From: an uncultured Oscillospiraceae bacterium
GTDB taxonomy: Bacteria; Bacillota; Clostridia; Oscillospirales; Oscillospiraceae
Length of the DNA stretch: 29,545 bases
Reading direction: 5' to 3'
NCBI GenBank assembly: GCA_905205085.1
Contig: CAJLCG010000021.1
Location: 1 to 29,545 of the forward strand
Position 1 is the first letter of the stretch. Each line of letters starts with the position of its first letter. This document shows, piece after piece, positions 7,809-16,362 of this stretch. The position numbers were made by a program, and so were the translations under genes. The notes under the pieces were generated by a model that made no database searches, had not been told where the DNA came from, and was given only the letters and a program-made list of their open reading frames with translations.

Positions 7809-8318
7809 TTACAGCAGCAAAATCACAAGAAACGCGCCGCCGGACAACCCCAAAGCCTGATAGACCCGGCCCAGACGCCGCCGCTCCTCCTGGGCTCGCT
7901 GCTCCTCCCGCTCCAGGGCCTGCCTGGCGTGCTCCAGCGCCTTCCGCTGGCTGTCCGCTTCGTACCGGCCCAGCACCTCCCCCAGAGGCAGCAGGGCGGC
8001 CTGTGCATCCGGCGAGAGCAGCTCCAGCTCCTCCACCGCCTGCCGCCAGCTCTCCCCAAAGGGGACCTGGTCCAGCCGGGCACAGCCTTCCGCACACCGT
8101 TGGAAAAAACCAGCCGCGGGCTGGGCACACCGCCGGGCCAGGGCGGCCATCAGCTCGGGCAGGGCCGCTCCCCGCTCCCACAGCTCCCGCTCCATGAGCT
8201 CCAGCCCGGAGATCATGGCCTGCACCGCCCGCAGGCGTTTTGTCAGCCCGGAGGCCGCGCTCAACCCCAGCCAGCCGCTTCCCGCTGCCACCAGCACCGC
8301 TCCCACCAGCTTCCACAT
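7809..8318 (-). CDS. spoIIIAB: Stage III sporulation protein AB
   Basis: Membrane-anchored protein of 169 aa with an N-terminal TM (about 4-24), a largely helical cytoplasmic body and a hydrophobic C-terminus (LSGGAFLVILLL). The core resembles the GspF-like helical repeat known for SpoIIIAB: RAVQAMISGLELMERELWERGAALPELMAALAR, and later LEREEQRAQEERRRLGRVYQALG. It is expected to partner the SpoIIIAA ATPase at the membrane, as in type II secretion systems. The start codon follows the spoIIIAA stop with no gap (TAGATG). Confidence 0.92.
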   Translation of the reverse strand: MWKLVGAVLVAAGSGWLGLSAASGLTKRLRAVQAMISGLELMERELWERGAALPELMAALARRCAQPAAGFFQRCAEGCARLDQVPFGESWRQAVEELELLSPDAQAALLPLGEVLGRYEADSQRKALEHARQALEREEQRAQEERRRLGRVYQALGLSGGAFLVILLL

Positions 8319-9230
8319 CTACGCCAACACCTCCACCTGATAGCTCCGCCGTCCGTGTTCCGTATGGATCAGCAGCAGCCGCTCAAATACCTCGGCCGCC
8401 ATCAGCTCCCGATACAGGGGGCGGCGGGACAGATCTTCCCGATCTTTTCCGTGGGCGGTGGCCAGCAGCTTTACCCCGCACCCTGCCGCCGAGATAAGGG
8501 CTGCCACGTCCTCCGGGGCGGTGATCTCGTCCGCTGCCAACACCTGGGGGTTCATGGCCCGCAGCAGCATCATCAGGGCCTGGGCCTTGGGGCAGCCCTC
8601 CAGCACGTCGGTGCGTTCCCCCACATCCAGCTGGGGCACTCCGTTCCACAGGGCAGCCACCTCTCCCCGCTCGTCGGCCACCGCCACCCGCTGGGGAGCC
8701 ATCCCCACTCCATCCGAGGCCAGGCGGATGAGGTCCCGAAGCAGGGTGGTCTTACCCGCCCCCGGGGGCGCCAAAATGAGGGTACTGCACATGGTTCCGT
8801 CCGGTCCCAGCAGTTCTCTCTCCACCGGCGCCGCCGCCCCAGTCACCTGCCGGGCCACCCGAATGGCCGCCGAGGACAGCCGCCCCAGGCCATGGATCTG
8901 GCCATCCCGCAGCACTGGCGTGCCGCACAGTCCCACCCGGTGGCCTCCCTCCACCGTCAGGTAGCCCCGGCGCAGCTGGTCGGCCACGGTATGGACCGAG
9001 GCCCGGCTGGCCAGCTCCAGCAGCTGCTCCAGATCCCGACCGGTCACCGGGTTTGTCCCAAAAGACAGCTCTCCCTGTGGAAACACCGCCGTCATGGGCC
9101 GCCCCACCCGCAGCCGCAGCTCCTCCGCCCTGCCCTGCTTGTCCTCCGGGAGGGCCAGCGCCGCCCCCCGCAGAGACAGGGGCAACACCTGGGCCGCCTG
9201 CCGATAGGCCTGGCTGTTGTCCATTCTCAT
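8319..9230 (-). CDS. spoIIIAA: Stage III sporulation protein AA, secretion-type ATPase
   Basis: Cytoplasmic ATPase of 303 aa related to the type II/IV secretion ATPases. Walker A is APPGAGKTT at residues 154-162. VADERGE (184-190) and a Walker B-like VLAADEI (230-236) are present, followed by LLATAHGKDREDL, the conserved His-containing switch. The N-terminal domain carries the family stretch EELRLRVGRPM and ASVHTVADQLRRGYLTVEGGHRVGLCG. It is proposed to energise the SpoIIIA-SpoIIQ feeding channel from the mother cell. It is the first gene of the operon, with a sigma-E-type promoter 32-60 bp upstream and a folD terminator isolating it from upstream transcription. ATG 9230 follows AAGGCGGTGA; the third codon is an alternative ATG. 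Confidence 0.94.
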   Translation of the reverse strand: MRMDNSQAYRQAAQVLPLSLRGAALALPEDKQGRAEELRLRVGRPMTAVFPQGELSFGTNPVTGRDLEQLLELASRASVHTVADQLRRGYLTVEGGHRVGLCGTPVLRDGQIHGLGRLSSAAIRVARQVTGAAAPVERELLGPDGTMCSTLILAPPGAGKTTLLRDLIRLASDGVGMAPQRVAVADERGEVAALWNGVPQLDVGERTDVLEGCPKAQALMMLLRAMNPQVLAADEITAPEDVAALISAAGCGVKLLATAHGKDREDLSRRPLYRELMAAEVFERLLLIHTEHGRRSYQVEVLA

Positions 9231-9261
9231 TGGTATTCACCGCCTTCGCTTTGTTCCCTAC

Positions 9262-9290
9262 ACGTTATGTGGACCGGAAGGCGGTTATGA
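9262..9290 (-). promoter_or_regulatory. Candidate sigma-E promoter of the spoIIIA operon
   Basis: On the minus strand TCATAAC (9284-9290), 14 bp, then CATAACGT (9262-9269). This fits the sigma-E pattern (KMATATT, 14-15 bp, CATACAHT) in spacing and at most key bases, including the CATA of the -10. Its place directly ahead of spoIIIAA, whose operon is sigma-E driven in B. subtilis, supports it. Confidence 0.65.
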
Positions 9291-9294
9291 CAAC

Positions 9295-9325
9295 AAAAAA
9301 ACGCCCCCGGCCAAAGCCAGGGGCG
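9295..9325 (-). terminator. Intrinsic terminator after folD
   Basis: GC-rich stem between 9302-9311 and 9316-9325 with one mismatch and a short loop, followed on the minus strand by seven T residues (9295-9301). It ends the ymfF-ymfH-lgt-folD transcript and shields the spoIIIA promoter. Confidence 0.9.
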
Positions 9326-9341
9326 CAAAATCTATGATGTT

Positions 9342-10187
9342 TTACTTTTTTCCGTGCTGTTTCGCTGCGTACAGGGTGTTTTCCATCAGCATGGCCCGGG
9401 TCATGGGGCCCACACCGCCGGGAACGGGGGTGATGTAGGAGGCACGCTCCGCCGCATCCTCAAAGACCACATCGCCGCACAGCTTGCCCGCCTCGTTTCG
9501 GTTCATGGCCACGTCCACGACCACAGCCCCCTCCTTCACCATGTCGCCGGTGATGAGGCCGGTGCGGCCCGCTGCCGCAACCAAGATATCCGCCCGCAGG
9601 CACTCCGCCTTCAGGTCGGGAGTCTTGGTGTGACAGATGGTAACGGTGGCGTTCTCCCGCAGCATCAGCATGGCCTGGGGCTTGCCCACAATGTTGGAGC
9701 GGCCCACGATGACACAGTGCTTGCCGGCGGGGTCAATGCCGTACTCCTTCAGCATCCGCATAACGCCGGCGGGAGTACAGGGCTGGAAGCCCTGCTCGCC
9801 GATCATCAGCTCACCCACGTTGAAGGGATGGAAGCAGTCCACGTCCTTGTCGGGGCGGATGGCCAGCAGCACCTCTTTCTCGTTGAGGTGGCGGGGCAGA
9901 GGCAGCTGGACCAGAATGCCGTCGATGTCCTCCCGGCCATTCAGGGTCTCCACCAGCTCCAGCAGCTCCTGCTGGGTGGTCTCGGCGGGAATGGCGTACT
10001 CCTCGCTGTAAATGCCGCACTCGGCACAGTCCTTCTTCTTTCCGTTTACGTACACACGGGAGGCGGGGTTATCTCCCACCAACACCACAGCCAGGCCGGG
10101 CTTTTGTTCCATGCCCGCCACCTGGGCCCCAACTTCTTCCTTCACCTTGGCCGCCAGGGCCTTGCCGTCCATCTTGATGGCCGCCAT
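9342..10187 (-). CDS. folD: Bifunctional methylene-THF dehydrogenase/cyclohydrolase
   Basis: Cytoplasmic enzyme of 281 aa that interconverts 5,10-methylene-, methenyl- and 10-formyl-tetrahydrofolate using NADP. The catalytic motif S-x2-Y-x3-K is at Ser43, Tyr46 and Lys50; DGILVQLPLP and the nucleotide-binding VIVGRSNIVGKP are present, and PGGVGPMT lies near the C-terminus. Length is normal. The ribosome binding site AAAGGAGGA lies inside the end of lgt, 2 nt separate the genes, and folD closes the operon. In B. subtilis folD lies downstream of spoIIIA-accBC-yqhY-nusB; here it is upstream of spoIIIA, so the neighbourhood is rearranged. Confidence 0.97.
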   Translation of the reverse strand: MAAIKMDGKALAAKVKEEVGAQVAGMEQKPGLAVVLVGDNPASRVYVNGKKKDCAECGIYSEEYAIPAETTQQELLELVETLNGREDIDGILVQLPLPRHLNEKEVLLAIRPDKDVDCFHPFNVGELMIGEQGFQPCTPAGVMRMLKEYGIDPAGKHCVIVGRSNIVGKPQAMLMLRENATVTICHTKTPDLKAECLRADILVAAAGRTGLITGDMVKEGAVVVDVAMNRNEAGKLCGDVVFEDAAERASYITPVPGGVGPMTRAMLMENTLYAAKQHGKK

Positions 10188-10189
10188 GT

Positions 10190-11134
10190 TCAGTCCTCCT
10201 TTGTCTCTTCCGCCTGCTCCTGCTGAGCCTTGAGGCGATTTACGTAAAGATTGTTCTTGTCATAATGGCGGAAGCGGTTCCAAAGCAGGATGCCGCCCGC
10301 CACCACAAAGCACACTGCCGCCACCAGCTGGGACACCCGGATGGAGCTGCCCACAAAGAGGTAGAGGCTGTCGGTGCGCAGGCCTTCGATCCAGGCCCGG
10401 CCCAGACCGTACCAGGCCAGGTAGAACAGGAAGCACTCCCCGTCGTAGCGCCGCCACTTCTTCCCCAGGAAATACACCAGGATGAGGCCCACAAAGTTCC
10501 AGGCCGACTCGTAGAAGAAAGTGGGGTGGACACCCAGTGCGCCGCTGAGAATGGCCTCATAGCCCGCCTGGTCCACATAGCCCTTGGAAAACATCTCGGC
10601 CGCAATAGACTCCGAGCACATCCGCCAGGGCAGGGTGGTGGCGCTGCCATAGGCCTCTACATTCATAAAGTTGCCCCACCGGCCGATGAGCTGGCCGATG
10701 AACAGACCGTGTACGCCCACATCGGCAAAGGCCAGGAAATTGATTTTCCGCACTTTGCAGAAGATGAGCAGCACAATGACGGAGGAGATAATGGCCCCGT
10801 AGATGGCCAGGCCGCCGTCGCTGTAACGCAGGATGGCCGCCCAGTCCAGAGAGCCGTCCTCCCGCTGGTAGAGCCCCAGGTTGAAGATCACATAGTAGGC
10901 CCGGATGGCCACCAGGGCTGCCGGGACAGCAAAGAGCATCATGTCCAGAATGTGGTCGGGGACAATGCCGAACCTGGGAGCCCACCGCATACACAGGTAG
11001 ACCGCCAGCAGCAGACCGGAGACAATAATGATGCCGTACCAGTAGACCGGCCGGTCAATGATGGGGATGGTAAAGGCCACCCGGTTCAGGGTAAATTCCA
11101 GTCCCAGGCCGGGAAAGGTCACTACATGGGTCAT
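10190..11134 (-). CDS. lgt: Prolipoprotein diacylglyceryl transferase
   Basis: Membrane enzyme of 314 aa that moves diacylglycerol from phosphatidylglycerol to the lipobox cysteine of prolipoproteins. Seven or so TM helices are visible. The Lgt signature GRWGNFMNVEAYG spans residues 151-163, preceded by GLAIYGA (about 108-114) and followed by HPTFFYES (203-210) and GLGRAWIEGLRTD (243-255). The longer open frame is rejected: ATG 11134 has GGAGGGAG upstream and overlaps the ymfH stop codon by 4 nt. The C-terminal tail is charged (KAQQEQAEETKED). Confidence 0.96.
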   Translation of the reverse strand: MTHVVTFPGLGLEFTLNRVAFTIPIIDRPVYWYGIIIVSGLLLAVYLCMRWAPRFGIVPDHILDMMLFAVPAALVAIRAYYVIFNLGLYQREDGSLDWAAILRYSDGGLAIYGAIISSVIVLLIFCKVRKINFLAFADVGVHGLFIGQLIGRWGNFMNVEAYGSATTLPWRMCSESIAAEMFSKGYVDQAGYEAILSGALGVHPTFFYESAWNFVGLILVYFLGKKWRRYDGECFLFYLAWYGLGRAWIEGLRTDSLYLFVGSSIRVSQLVAAVCFVVAGGILLWNRFRHYDKNNLYVNRLKAQQEQAEETKED

Positions 11135-12414
11135 TTCGCTCCCTCCTCTCCCGGACGGACCACCGACAGGGCGGTGCGCTCCGGCGTCACCCAACGGGCA
11201 ATCAGGTGTTCCACGTCTGCCTTCTCAATGGTGTCAAACAGGCGGGGGAAATCCAGCAGGTCGGACCCGGCAAAAAAGCTCTGGGCCTGACCCACACACA
11301 GGGTTTCAAAGGAGTTGAGGCTTCGCACCTTGCCGCCGTAGCTGCCCTTTTTGATGCGCCGCCACAGGTCGGGGTCTACCCCCTCCCGGACAATGCGCTC
11401 TGCCTCCTGCTGCACCGCCTGGCGCACTGCCTCCGGGTCCTTGGACTCCCCTCCGGCGGCCAGGAAGGCCGCGCCGGGCACCGCCTCGTAGCCGTAGGCA
11501 AAGTTGCGGTTAATGAGTCCCTCCCGGTAGAGCCGGGCGTACAGGGGGGTGGAGTTGCCCAGCAGGGCCTCGCAGGCCAGCTCGCCCAGCAGCTCCTGCC
11601 GGGCTCCCGCTTCGCCCCGCTCCGGGGCGTCGCCCTTATAGCCCAGCTGGAAAATGGGGATGGACACCTCCATGGTCTCCTCCACCCGGCTCTGGGCCAC
11701 CTGCTCCGGCTCCTGGGGGCCGTAGTCCCGCCCGGCGATGGGGCCCGCTTCTTTGGGCAAAATCTCCCGGGCAATGTCACAGATCTTCTCCGCTTCCACG
11801 TTGCCTGCCACGCACAGAACCATGTTGGCCGGGTCGTAGAAGGCCTTGTGACAGGCGTAGAGGGTCTCGGGGGTGATCTCAGCGATGGACTCCACGCTGC
11901 CCGCCACGCTCAGGCGGATGGGGTGGTGGTGATACAGGGCGGCCATCAGGTTGGTGAACACCTTCCAGTCCGGGTTGTCCTGAATCATGCCGATCTCCTG
12001 GCCGATGATGCCCTGCTCCTTGTCCACGCTCTCCTGGGTAAACCAGGGCTGGGAGACGAAGGAGAGGAGGATGCGCAGGTTTTCCTCAAATTTTTCGGTG
12101 GATTCAAAGTAGTAGCCGGTGATGGCACTGGAGGTAAAGGCGTTGGGACTGGCCCCGTTGGCGGCCAAGTCCTGAAGGGCGTTGCCCTCCTTGGTGTCAA
12201 ACATCTTATGCTCCAGGTAGTGGGCCACTCCGGCGGGGCTGTCTGTCCACACCCCGTCCAGGCAGAAGCGCACATCCATGCCTCCGTAATTGGTGGCAAA
12301 GAAGGCATAGCCCTTTTGAAACTCCGGCTTGGGGAAGACGCACACGGTGAGGCCGTTTTCCAGCTTCTCCCGGTACATCTGCTCCCCGACCCGGTCAAAT
12401 GTCAGCTGTTCCAT
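11131..12414 (-). CDS. ymfH: M16 family metallopeptidase, YmfH type
   Basis: Predicted zinc peptidase of the insulinase/pitrilysin family, 427 aa. The inverted zinc motif HxxEH is intact (HYLEH, residues 65-69), and a glutamate-rich segment KEQGIIGQEIGM (about 132-143) supplies the third ligand. Two M16 half-domains are evident. It is the catalytic half of a pair with the next gene upstream, as in B. subtilis ymfF/ymfH; databases name this family EF-P 5-aminopentanol modification-associated YfmH, from a genetic link in B. subtilis. Its natural substrate is not established. It starts 1 nt after the ymfF stop and overlaps lgt by 4 nt, so the three are probably translated together. Confidence 0.92.
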   Translation of the reverse strand: MEQLTFDRVGEQMYREKLENGLTVCVFPKPEFQKGYAFFATNYGGMDVRFCLDGVWTDSPAGVAHYLEHKMFDTKEGNALQDLAANGASPNAFTSSAITGYYFESTEKFEENLRILLSFVSQPWFTQESVDKEQGIIGQEIGMIQDNPDWKVFTNLMAALYHHHPIRLSVAGSVESIAEITPETLYACHKAFYDPANMVLCVAGNVEAEKICDIAREILPKEAGPIAGRDYGPQEPEQVAQSRVEETMEVSIPIFQLGYKGDAPERGEAGARQELLGELACEALLGNSTPLYARLYREGLINRNFAYGYEAVPGAAFLAAGGESKDPEAVRQAVQQEAERIVREGVDPDLWRRIKKGSYGGKVRSLNSFETLCVGQAQSFFAGSDLLDFPRLFDTIEKADVEHLIARWVTPERTALSVVRPGEEGAK

Positions 12415-12415
12415 G

Positions 12416-13699
12416 TCAGCCCTCCCGTCCTCTCAGGAAATAAATGGTGTCCAGCTCCAGCTTTTGGGCGGCGGCGGCCACCTGCTCTTTGGTAACCCGG
12501 CGGATGCCCTCCACCAGCTCCTCAATGCCCATATCCAGACCGGCCGCACTCTGGCCCAGCCAGAACTCCTCCAGCCGCCCCTGGTCATCCAGGGTGCTGC
12601 GGTGACCGTTTACCAGGATGCTGCGGGTCCCCTCCAGCTCCCAGTCTTCGATCTCGCCCCGGCGGATGGACTCCAGCTGGGAGAGAATCTCCTCCCGGGC
12701 GGTGTCGTATTTGTCAAACTCGATGCCCGAGGACACCAGCAGCAGCCCCTTCATCTTCTCCAGGGTGGAGCTGGCATAGTAGCAGAGAGACAGCTTCTCT
12801 CTTACATTTAAAAACAGCCGGGACATAGTGGTGCCGCCGAACAGGGCGTTGAGCACCGTCAGGGCGGGGTAGTCCTCCTCCCAGCAGGTGATTCCGCCGG
12901 TGCGGAAGCCCATGGCCAGCTTGCCCTGGGTCACGTCCAGCCGCTCCTCCACATACCGGGGCTCCGCGCCGCCGTGGAGGGCCACCTCGCACTCCGGGCA
13001 CAAACGCTCCCGGGCCTGGGGCAGTCCAGCCAGCGCATTCCGCATGGCCTGCTCCACCCGCTCCGGCTCAGCGGAGCCGCAATAGTACAGCTCGATCTGG
13101 GCGGTGGCAAGCAGGGTCTGATACCGCTCCCACAGGCTCTGGGGCGTAATGGCCTCCACGTGGGCCACGTCGCCCAGCTTGTCCACGCCGAAGGCCTCTT
13201 CCCGGCACATCTCCTCCACCAGGCGGTGGGTGGCGTAGCGGCGCTTGTCGTTTCTCTGGGCCCGGATGCGGGCGATCAGGTTCTCCTTCTCTCCCCGAGT
13301 GTAGTCGGGGCAGAAGCATCCCTCATAGGTATAGGGCCGCAGCAGCAGCTCGCCCAGCAGGGCAGCCGCCCCCTCCAGGACGGTCTCCCCATCCAGGGTG
13401 TAGGCGTCGTCCAGGAAGCTGGCCACAAAGCCCACGCACTGGGTCTCTCCCTTCTTCCGCACCACCGGCTCGATGGCACCGCCGTACAGCTCGTCCAGAG
13501 CCGCCGACAGGGACTCCAGGTCGGGGTGGTCCGCCGTACCCTGGCGCAGCACCGCCGGAATCAGGGCATTCGCCCCGGCCGTCTCCCGGTTCAGGGGAGT
13601 CATCAGGGTCACCGACAGGTAGGCACTTTTGAACTTGCCCGTGTGGATGCTCCGCAGCCACACCCCGGGCATCAGCTCCCGCCGTGTTACTTCACTCAT
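12416..13699 (-). CDS. ymfF: M16 peptidase-like protein, YmfF type (no zinc motif)
   Basis: Protein of 427 aa with the M16 fold. The HxxEH motif is absent: the matching region reads PAVLRQGTADHPDLESLSAALDELYGG, so it is predicted to be non-catalytic. The C-terminal half keeps M16 features, such as QGKLAMGFRTG and LTVLNALFGGTTMSRLFLNVREKLSLCYYASS (about 280-320), the substrate-binding R/Y element. Together with YmfH it probably forms a heterodimer of one active and one inactive subunit, as with other bacterial M16B pairs. ATG 13699 follows AAAGAAAGGA; the upstream in-frame extension has no such site. First gene of the operon. Confidence 0.9.
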   Translation of the reverse strand: MSEVTRRELMPGVWLRSIHTGKFKSAYLSVTLMTPLNRETAGANALIPAVLRQGTADHPDLESLSAALDELYGGAIEPVVRKKGETQCVGFVASFLDDAYTLDGETVLEGAAALLGELLLRPYTYEGCFCPDYTRGEKENLIARIRAQRNDKRRYATHRLVEEMCREEAFGVDKLGDVAHVEAITPQSLWERYQTLLATAQIELYYCGSAEPERVEQAMRNALAGLPQARERLCPECEVALHGGAEPRYVEERLDVTQGKLAMGFRTGGITCWEEDYPALTVLNALFGGTTMSRLFLNVREKLSLCYYASSTLEKMKGLLLVSSGIEFDKYDTAREEILSQLESIRRGEIEDWELEGTRSILVNGHRSTLDDQGRLEEFWLGQSAAGLDMGIEELVEGIRRVTKEQVAAAAQKLELDTIYFLRGREG

Positions 13700-13783
13700 T
13701 TGGAATGGTCCTTTCTTTCGGAAAATTTCTCCGCAGGATCTCTGCGCCCAACAAGTCCGGCGCACATTTCCTCAATGGACAAT

Positions 13784-13812
13784 ATCATACCATGCTTTCT
13801 TGGGAAAAGCAA
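13784..13812 (-). promoter_or_regulatory. Sigma-A promoter of ymfF-ymfH-lgt-folD
   Basis: On the minus strand TTGCTT (13807-13812), 17 bp, TATGAT (13784-13789), with TGG directly before the -10. It points away from the ylxM promoter about 90 bp to the right and would give a leader of about 75 nt. Confidence 0.65.
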
Positions 13813-13870
13813 AACTTTCCTCTTGCCCATCCGCCTCCCATTCTGCCCCCGCTCTCGGGGAATATACCAA

Positions 13871-13885
13871 AAACCGGCCCGGTTT
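13871..13885. repeat. Hyphenated palindrome between divergent promoters
   Basis: AAACCGG (13871-13877) and CCGGTTT (13879-13885) form a 7-bp inverted repeat around one base. It lies 17 bp upstream of the ylxM -35 and between the two divergent promoters. It may be an operator or simply chance; no regulator is indicated. Confidence 0.35.
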
Positions 13886-13901
13886 CCAACCATTTTTCAG
13901 G

Positions 13902-13930
13902 TTGACAAACGAGACCAAATATGGTATGAT
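13902..13930 (+). promoter_or_regulatory. Strong sigma-A promoter of ylxM-ffh operon
   Basis: TTGACA (13902-13907), 17 bp, TATGAT (13925-13930). Consensus -35 and near-consensus -10 with ideal spacing; predicted start near 13937. The 282-bp gap 13700-13981 is fully used by two divergent promoters, two inverted repeats and leaders. Confidence 0.85.
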
Positions 13931-13937
13931 TCCGCTT

Positions 13938-13957
13938 GTAAAGTTTTTGAACTTTAC
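13938..13957 (+). repeat. Inverted repeat at the ylxM transcription start
   Basis: GTAAAGTT (13938-13945), loop TTTG, AACTTTAC (13950-13957). It is a perfect 8-bp inverted repeat starting about 8 bp after the -10 box, so it covers the predicted +1 region and would also be the 5' end hairpin of the mRNA. It could be an operator or a 5' stabilising stem. Confidence 0.6.
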
Positions 13958-13981
13958 ATTATCACGAGAGGAGGCCTCCCT

Positions 13982-14347
13982 TTGAAGAGTCAGGCATACC
14001 GTATGGCTCTGCTGTACGACTTTTACGGCGACGTGCTCACCGAACGCCAGAAGGAGTTTTATGATCTCTACTACAACGAGGACCTCTCTCTGGCTGAGAT
14101 CGCAGAAAACAACGGCATCACCCGCCAGGGTGTGCGGGATGTGATCGTCCGGGCGGAGGGTATTCTCTCCGATCTGGAGGACAAGACCGGTCTCATCAAG
14201 CGCTTCCACGCCATGCAAAAGCAGCTGCAGGAGATCGAGCAGGCTGCCGGCGAGATTCTGGAGCGCTCCCATCGCTACGACGACCCCCAGCTGGAGGCCC
14301 TGGCTGTGAAAATCCAGGACATTGCCAAGCTGATGGAGAAGGAGTAA
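13982..14347 (+). CDS. ylxM: YlxM/p13 family DNA-binding protein
   Basis: Putative helix-turn-helix protein of 121 aa encoded ahead of ffh, as in many Firmicutes. The YlxM core is RMALLYDFYGDVLTERQKEFYDLYYNEDLSLAEIAENNGITRQGVRDVIVRAE, a sigma-region-4-like HTH, followed by helical C-terminal sequence. The family is thought to be associated with the SRP pathway; its role is not settled. I take TTG 13982 as start because AGGAGG lies 7 nt upstream and the translation matches the family's usual N-terminal length; ATG 14003 is the alternative. The stop is followed 3 nt later by the ffh ATG. Confidence 0.9.
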   Translation: MKSQAYRMALLYDFYGDVLTERQKEFYDLYYNEDLSLAEIAENNGITRQGVRDVIVRAEGILSDLEDKTGLIKRFHAMQKQLQEIEQAAGEILERSHRYDDPQLEALAVKIQDIAKLMEKE

Positions 14348-14350
14348 CCC

Positions 14351-15730
<1,380 letters not shown>

Positions 15731-15744
15731 CTTCCCCTGTTGGT

Positions 15745-15763
15745 GAAGCGTGGTACACGCTTT
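15745..15763 (+). other. Small hairpin in the ffh-rpsP gap
   Basis: AAGCGTG (15746-15752), GTA, CACGCTT (15756-15762) form a short stem without a U-run, so it is not a terminator. It may mark an mRNA processing or stability site between ffh and rpsP. Confidence 0.35.
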
Positions 15764-15799
15764 CCATATATGAAACAAATTCTTTGGAGGTGAATATAA

Positions 15800-16039
15800 A
15801 TGGTCAAGATCAGACTGCGCCGTATGGGCGCGAAGAAGGCTCCCTTCTACCGCATCGTGGTGGCTGACTCCCGCTATCCCCGTGACGGCCGTTTCATCGA
15901 GGAGATCGGCACTTACAATCCCGTTGTCAACCCCGCTGAGCTGAAGGTGGACGTGGACCGCGCCCAGGCCTGGATCAAGACCGGCGCTCAGCCCACTGAG
16001 ACCGTTCGTGATCTGCTGAAAAAAGCCGGCGCACTTTAA
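15800..16039 (+). CDS. rpsP: 30S ribosomal protein S16
   Basis: Ribosomal protein bS16 of 79 aa, needed for 30S assembly. The family start [41 protein letters not shown] is unmistakable. A strong ribosome binding site TTGGAGGTG lies upstream. It is shorter at the C-terminus than the E. coli protein but normal for Firmicutes. It is part of the ylxM-ffh-rpsP-khpA-rimM cluster, with 69 nt between ffh and rpsP. Confidence 0.98.
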   Translation: MVKIRLRRMGAKKAPFYRIVVADSRYPRDGRFIEEIGTYNPVVNPAELKVDVDRAQAWIKTGAQPTETVRDLLKKAGAL

Positions 16040-16057
16040 GGCTGGAGGTCTTGCACA

Positions 16058-16288
16058 ATGAAAGAGCTTCTGACCTATGTGGCCCGGAATCTGGTGGATC
16101 ATCCGGAGCAGGTGTCCGTCACGGAGATTGATGCCGACGGCGAGACCATCCTGGAGCTGCGCGTGGCTCCGGAGGACACCGGTAAGGTGATCGGTCGCCA
16201 GGGCCGCATCGCCAAAGAGATCCGCACATTGATTCGCTCCGTGGCCCAGCGGTCCGGTAAGCGCGTCTCGGTGGAGATCGTTGATTAA
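16058..16288 (+). CDS. khpA: KH-domain RNA-binding protein KhpA
   Basis: Small RNA-binding protein of 76 aa consisting of a single KH domain; the GxxG loop is GRQG at residues 46-49 in KVIGRQGRIAKEIRTLIRSVAQ. In Gram-positive bacteria KhpA pairs with KhpB (Jag/EloR) and influences cell elongation and RNA metabolism. The position between rpsP and rimM is the conserved one. RBS GGCTGGAGGTC lies upstream, and 18 nt separate it from rpsP. Confidence 0.96.
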   Translation: MKELLTYVARNLVDHPEQVSVTEIDADGETILELRVAPEDTGKVIGRQGRIAKEIRTLIRSVAQRSGKRVSVEIVD

Positions 16289-16309
16289 AGGGCTTCGACC
16301 CAAACACGT

Positions 16310-16340
16310 CTGGCGCAGGGATTCCTGCGCCAGTGTTTTT
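16310..16340 (+). terminator. Terminator-like hairpin between khpA and rimM
   Basis: A 10-bp stem (16310-16319 with 16324-16333, CTGGCGCAGG) and a 4-nt loop, followed by TGTTTTTAT. It has the form of an intrinsic terminator inside an operon and would reduce rimM expression relative to rpsP. No alternative promoter for rimM is visible, so partial read-through is likely. Confidence 0.7.
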
Positions 16341-16362
16341 ATCCCGAAGGAGGTACCCGCTT

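Noticed and set aside
13731..13981. Possible 4.5S SRP RNA or other ncRNA gene ahead of ffh
   Set aside because: The interval is filled by two divergent promoters and short leaders; no GGAA/GNAR-type SRP Alu or S-domain hairpin is seen.
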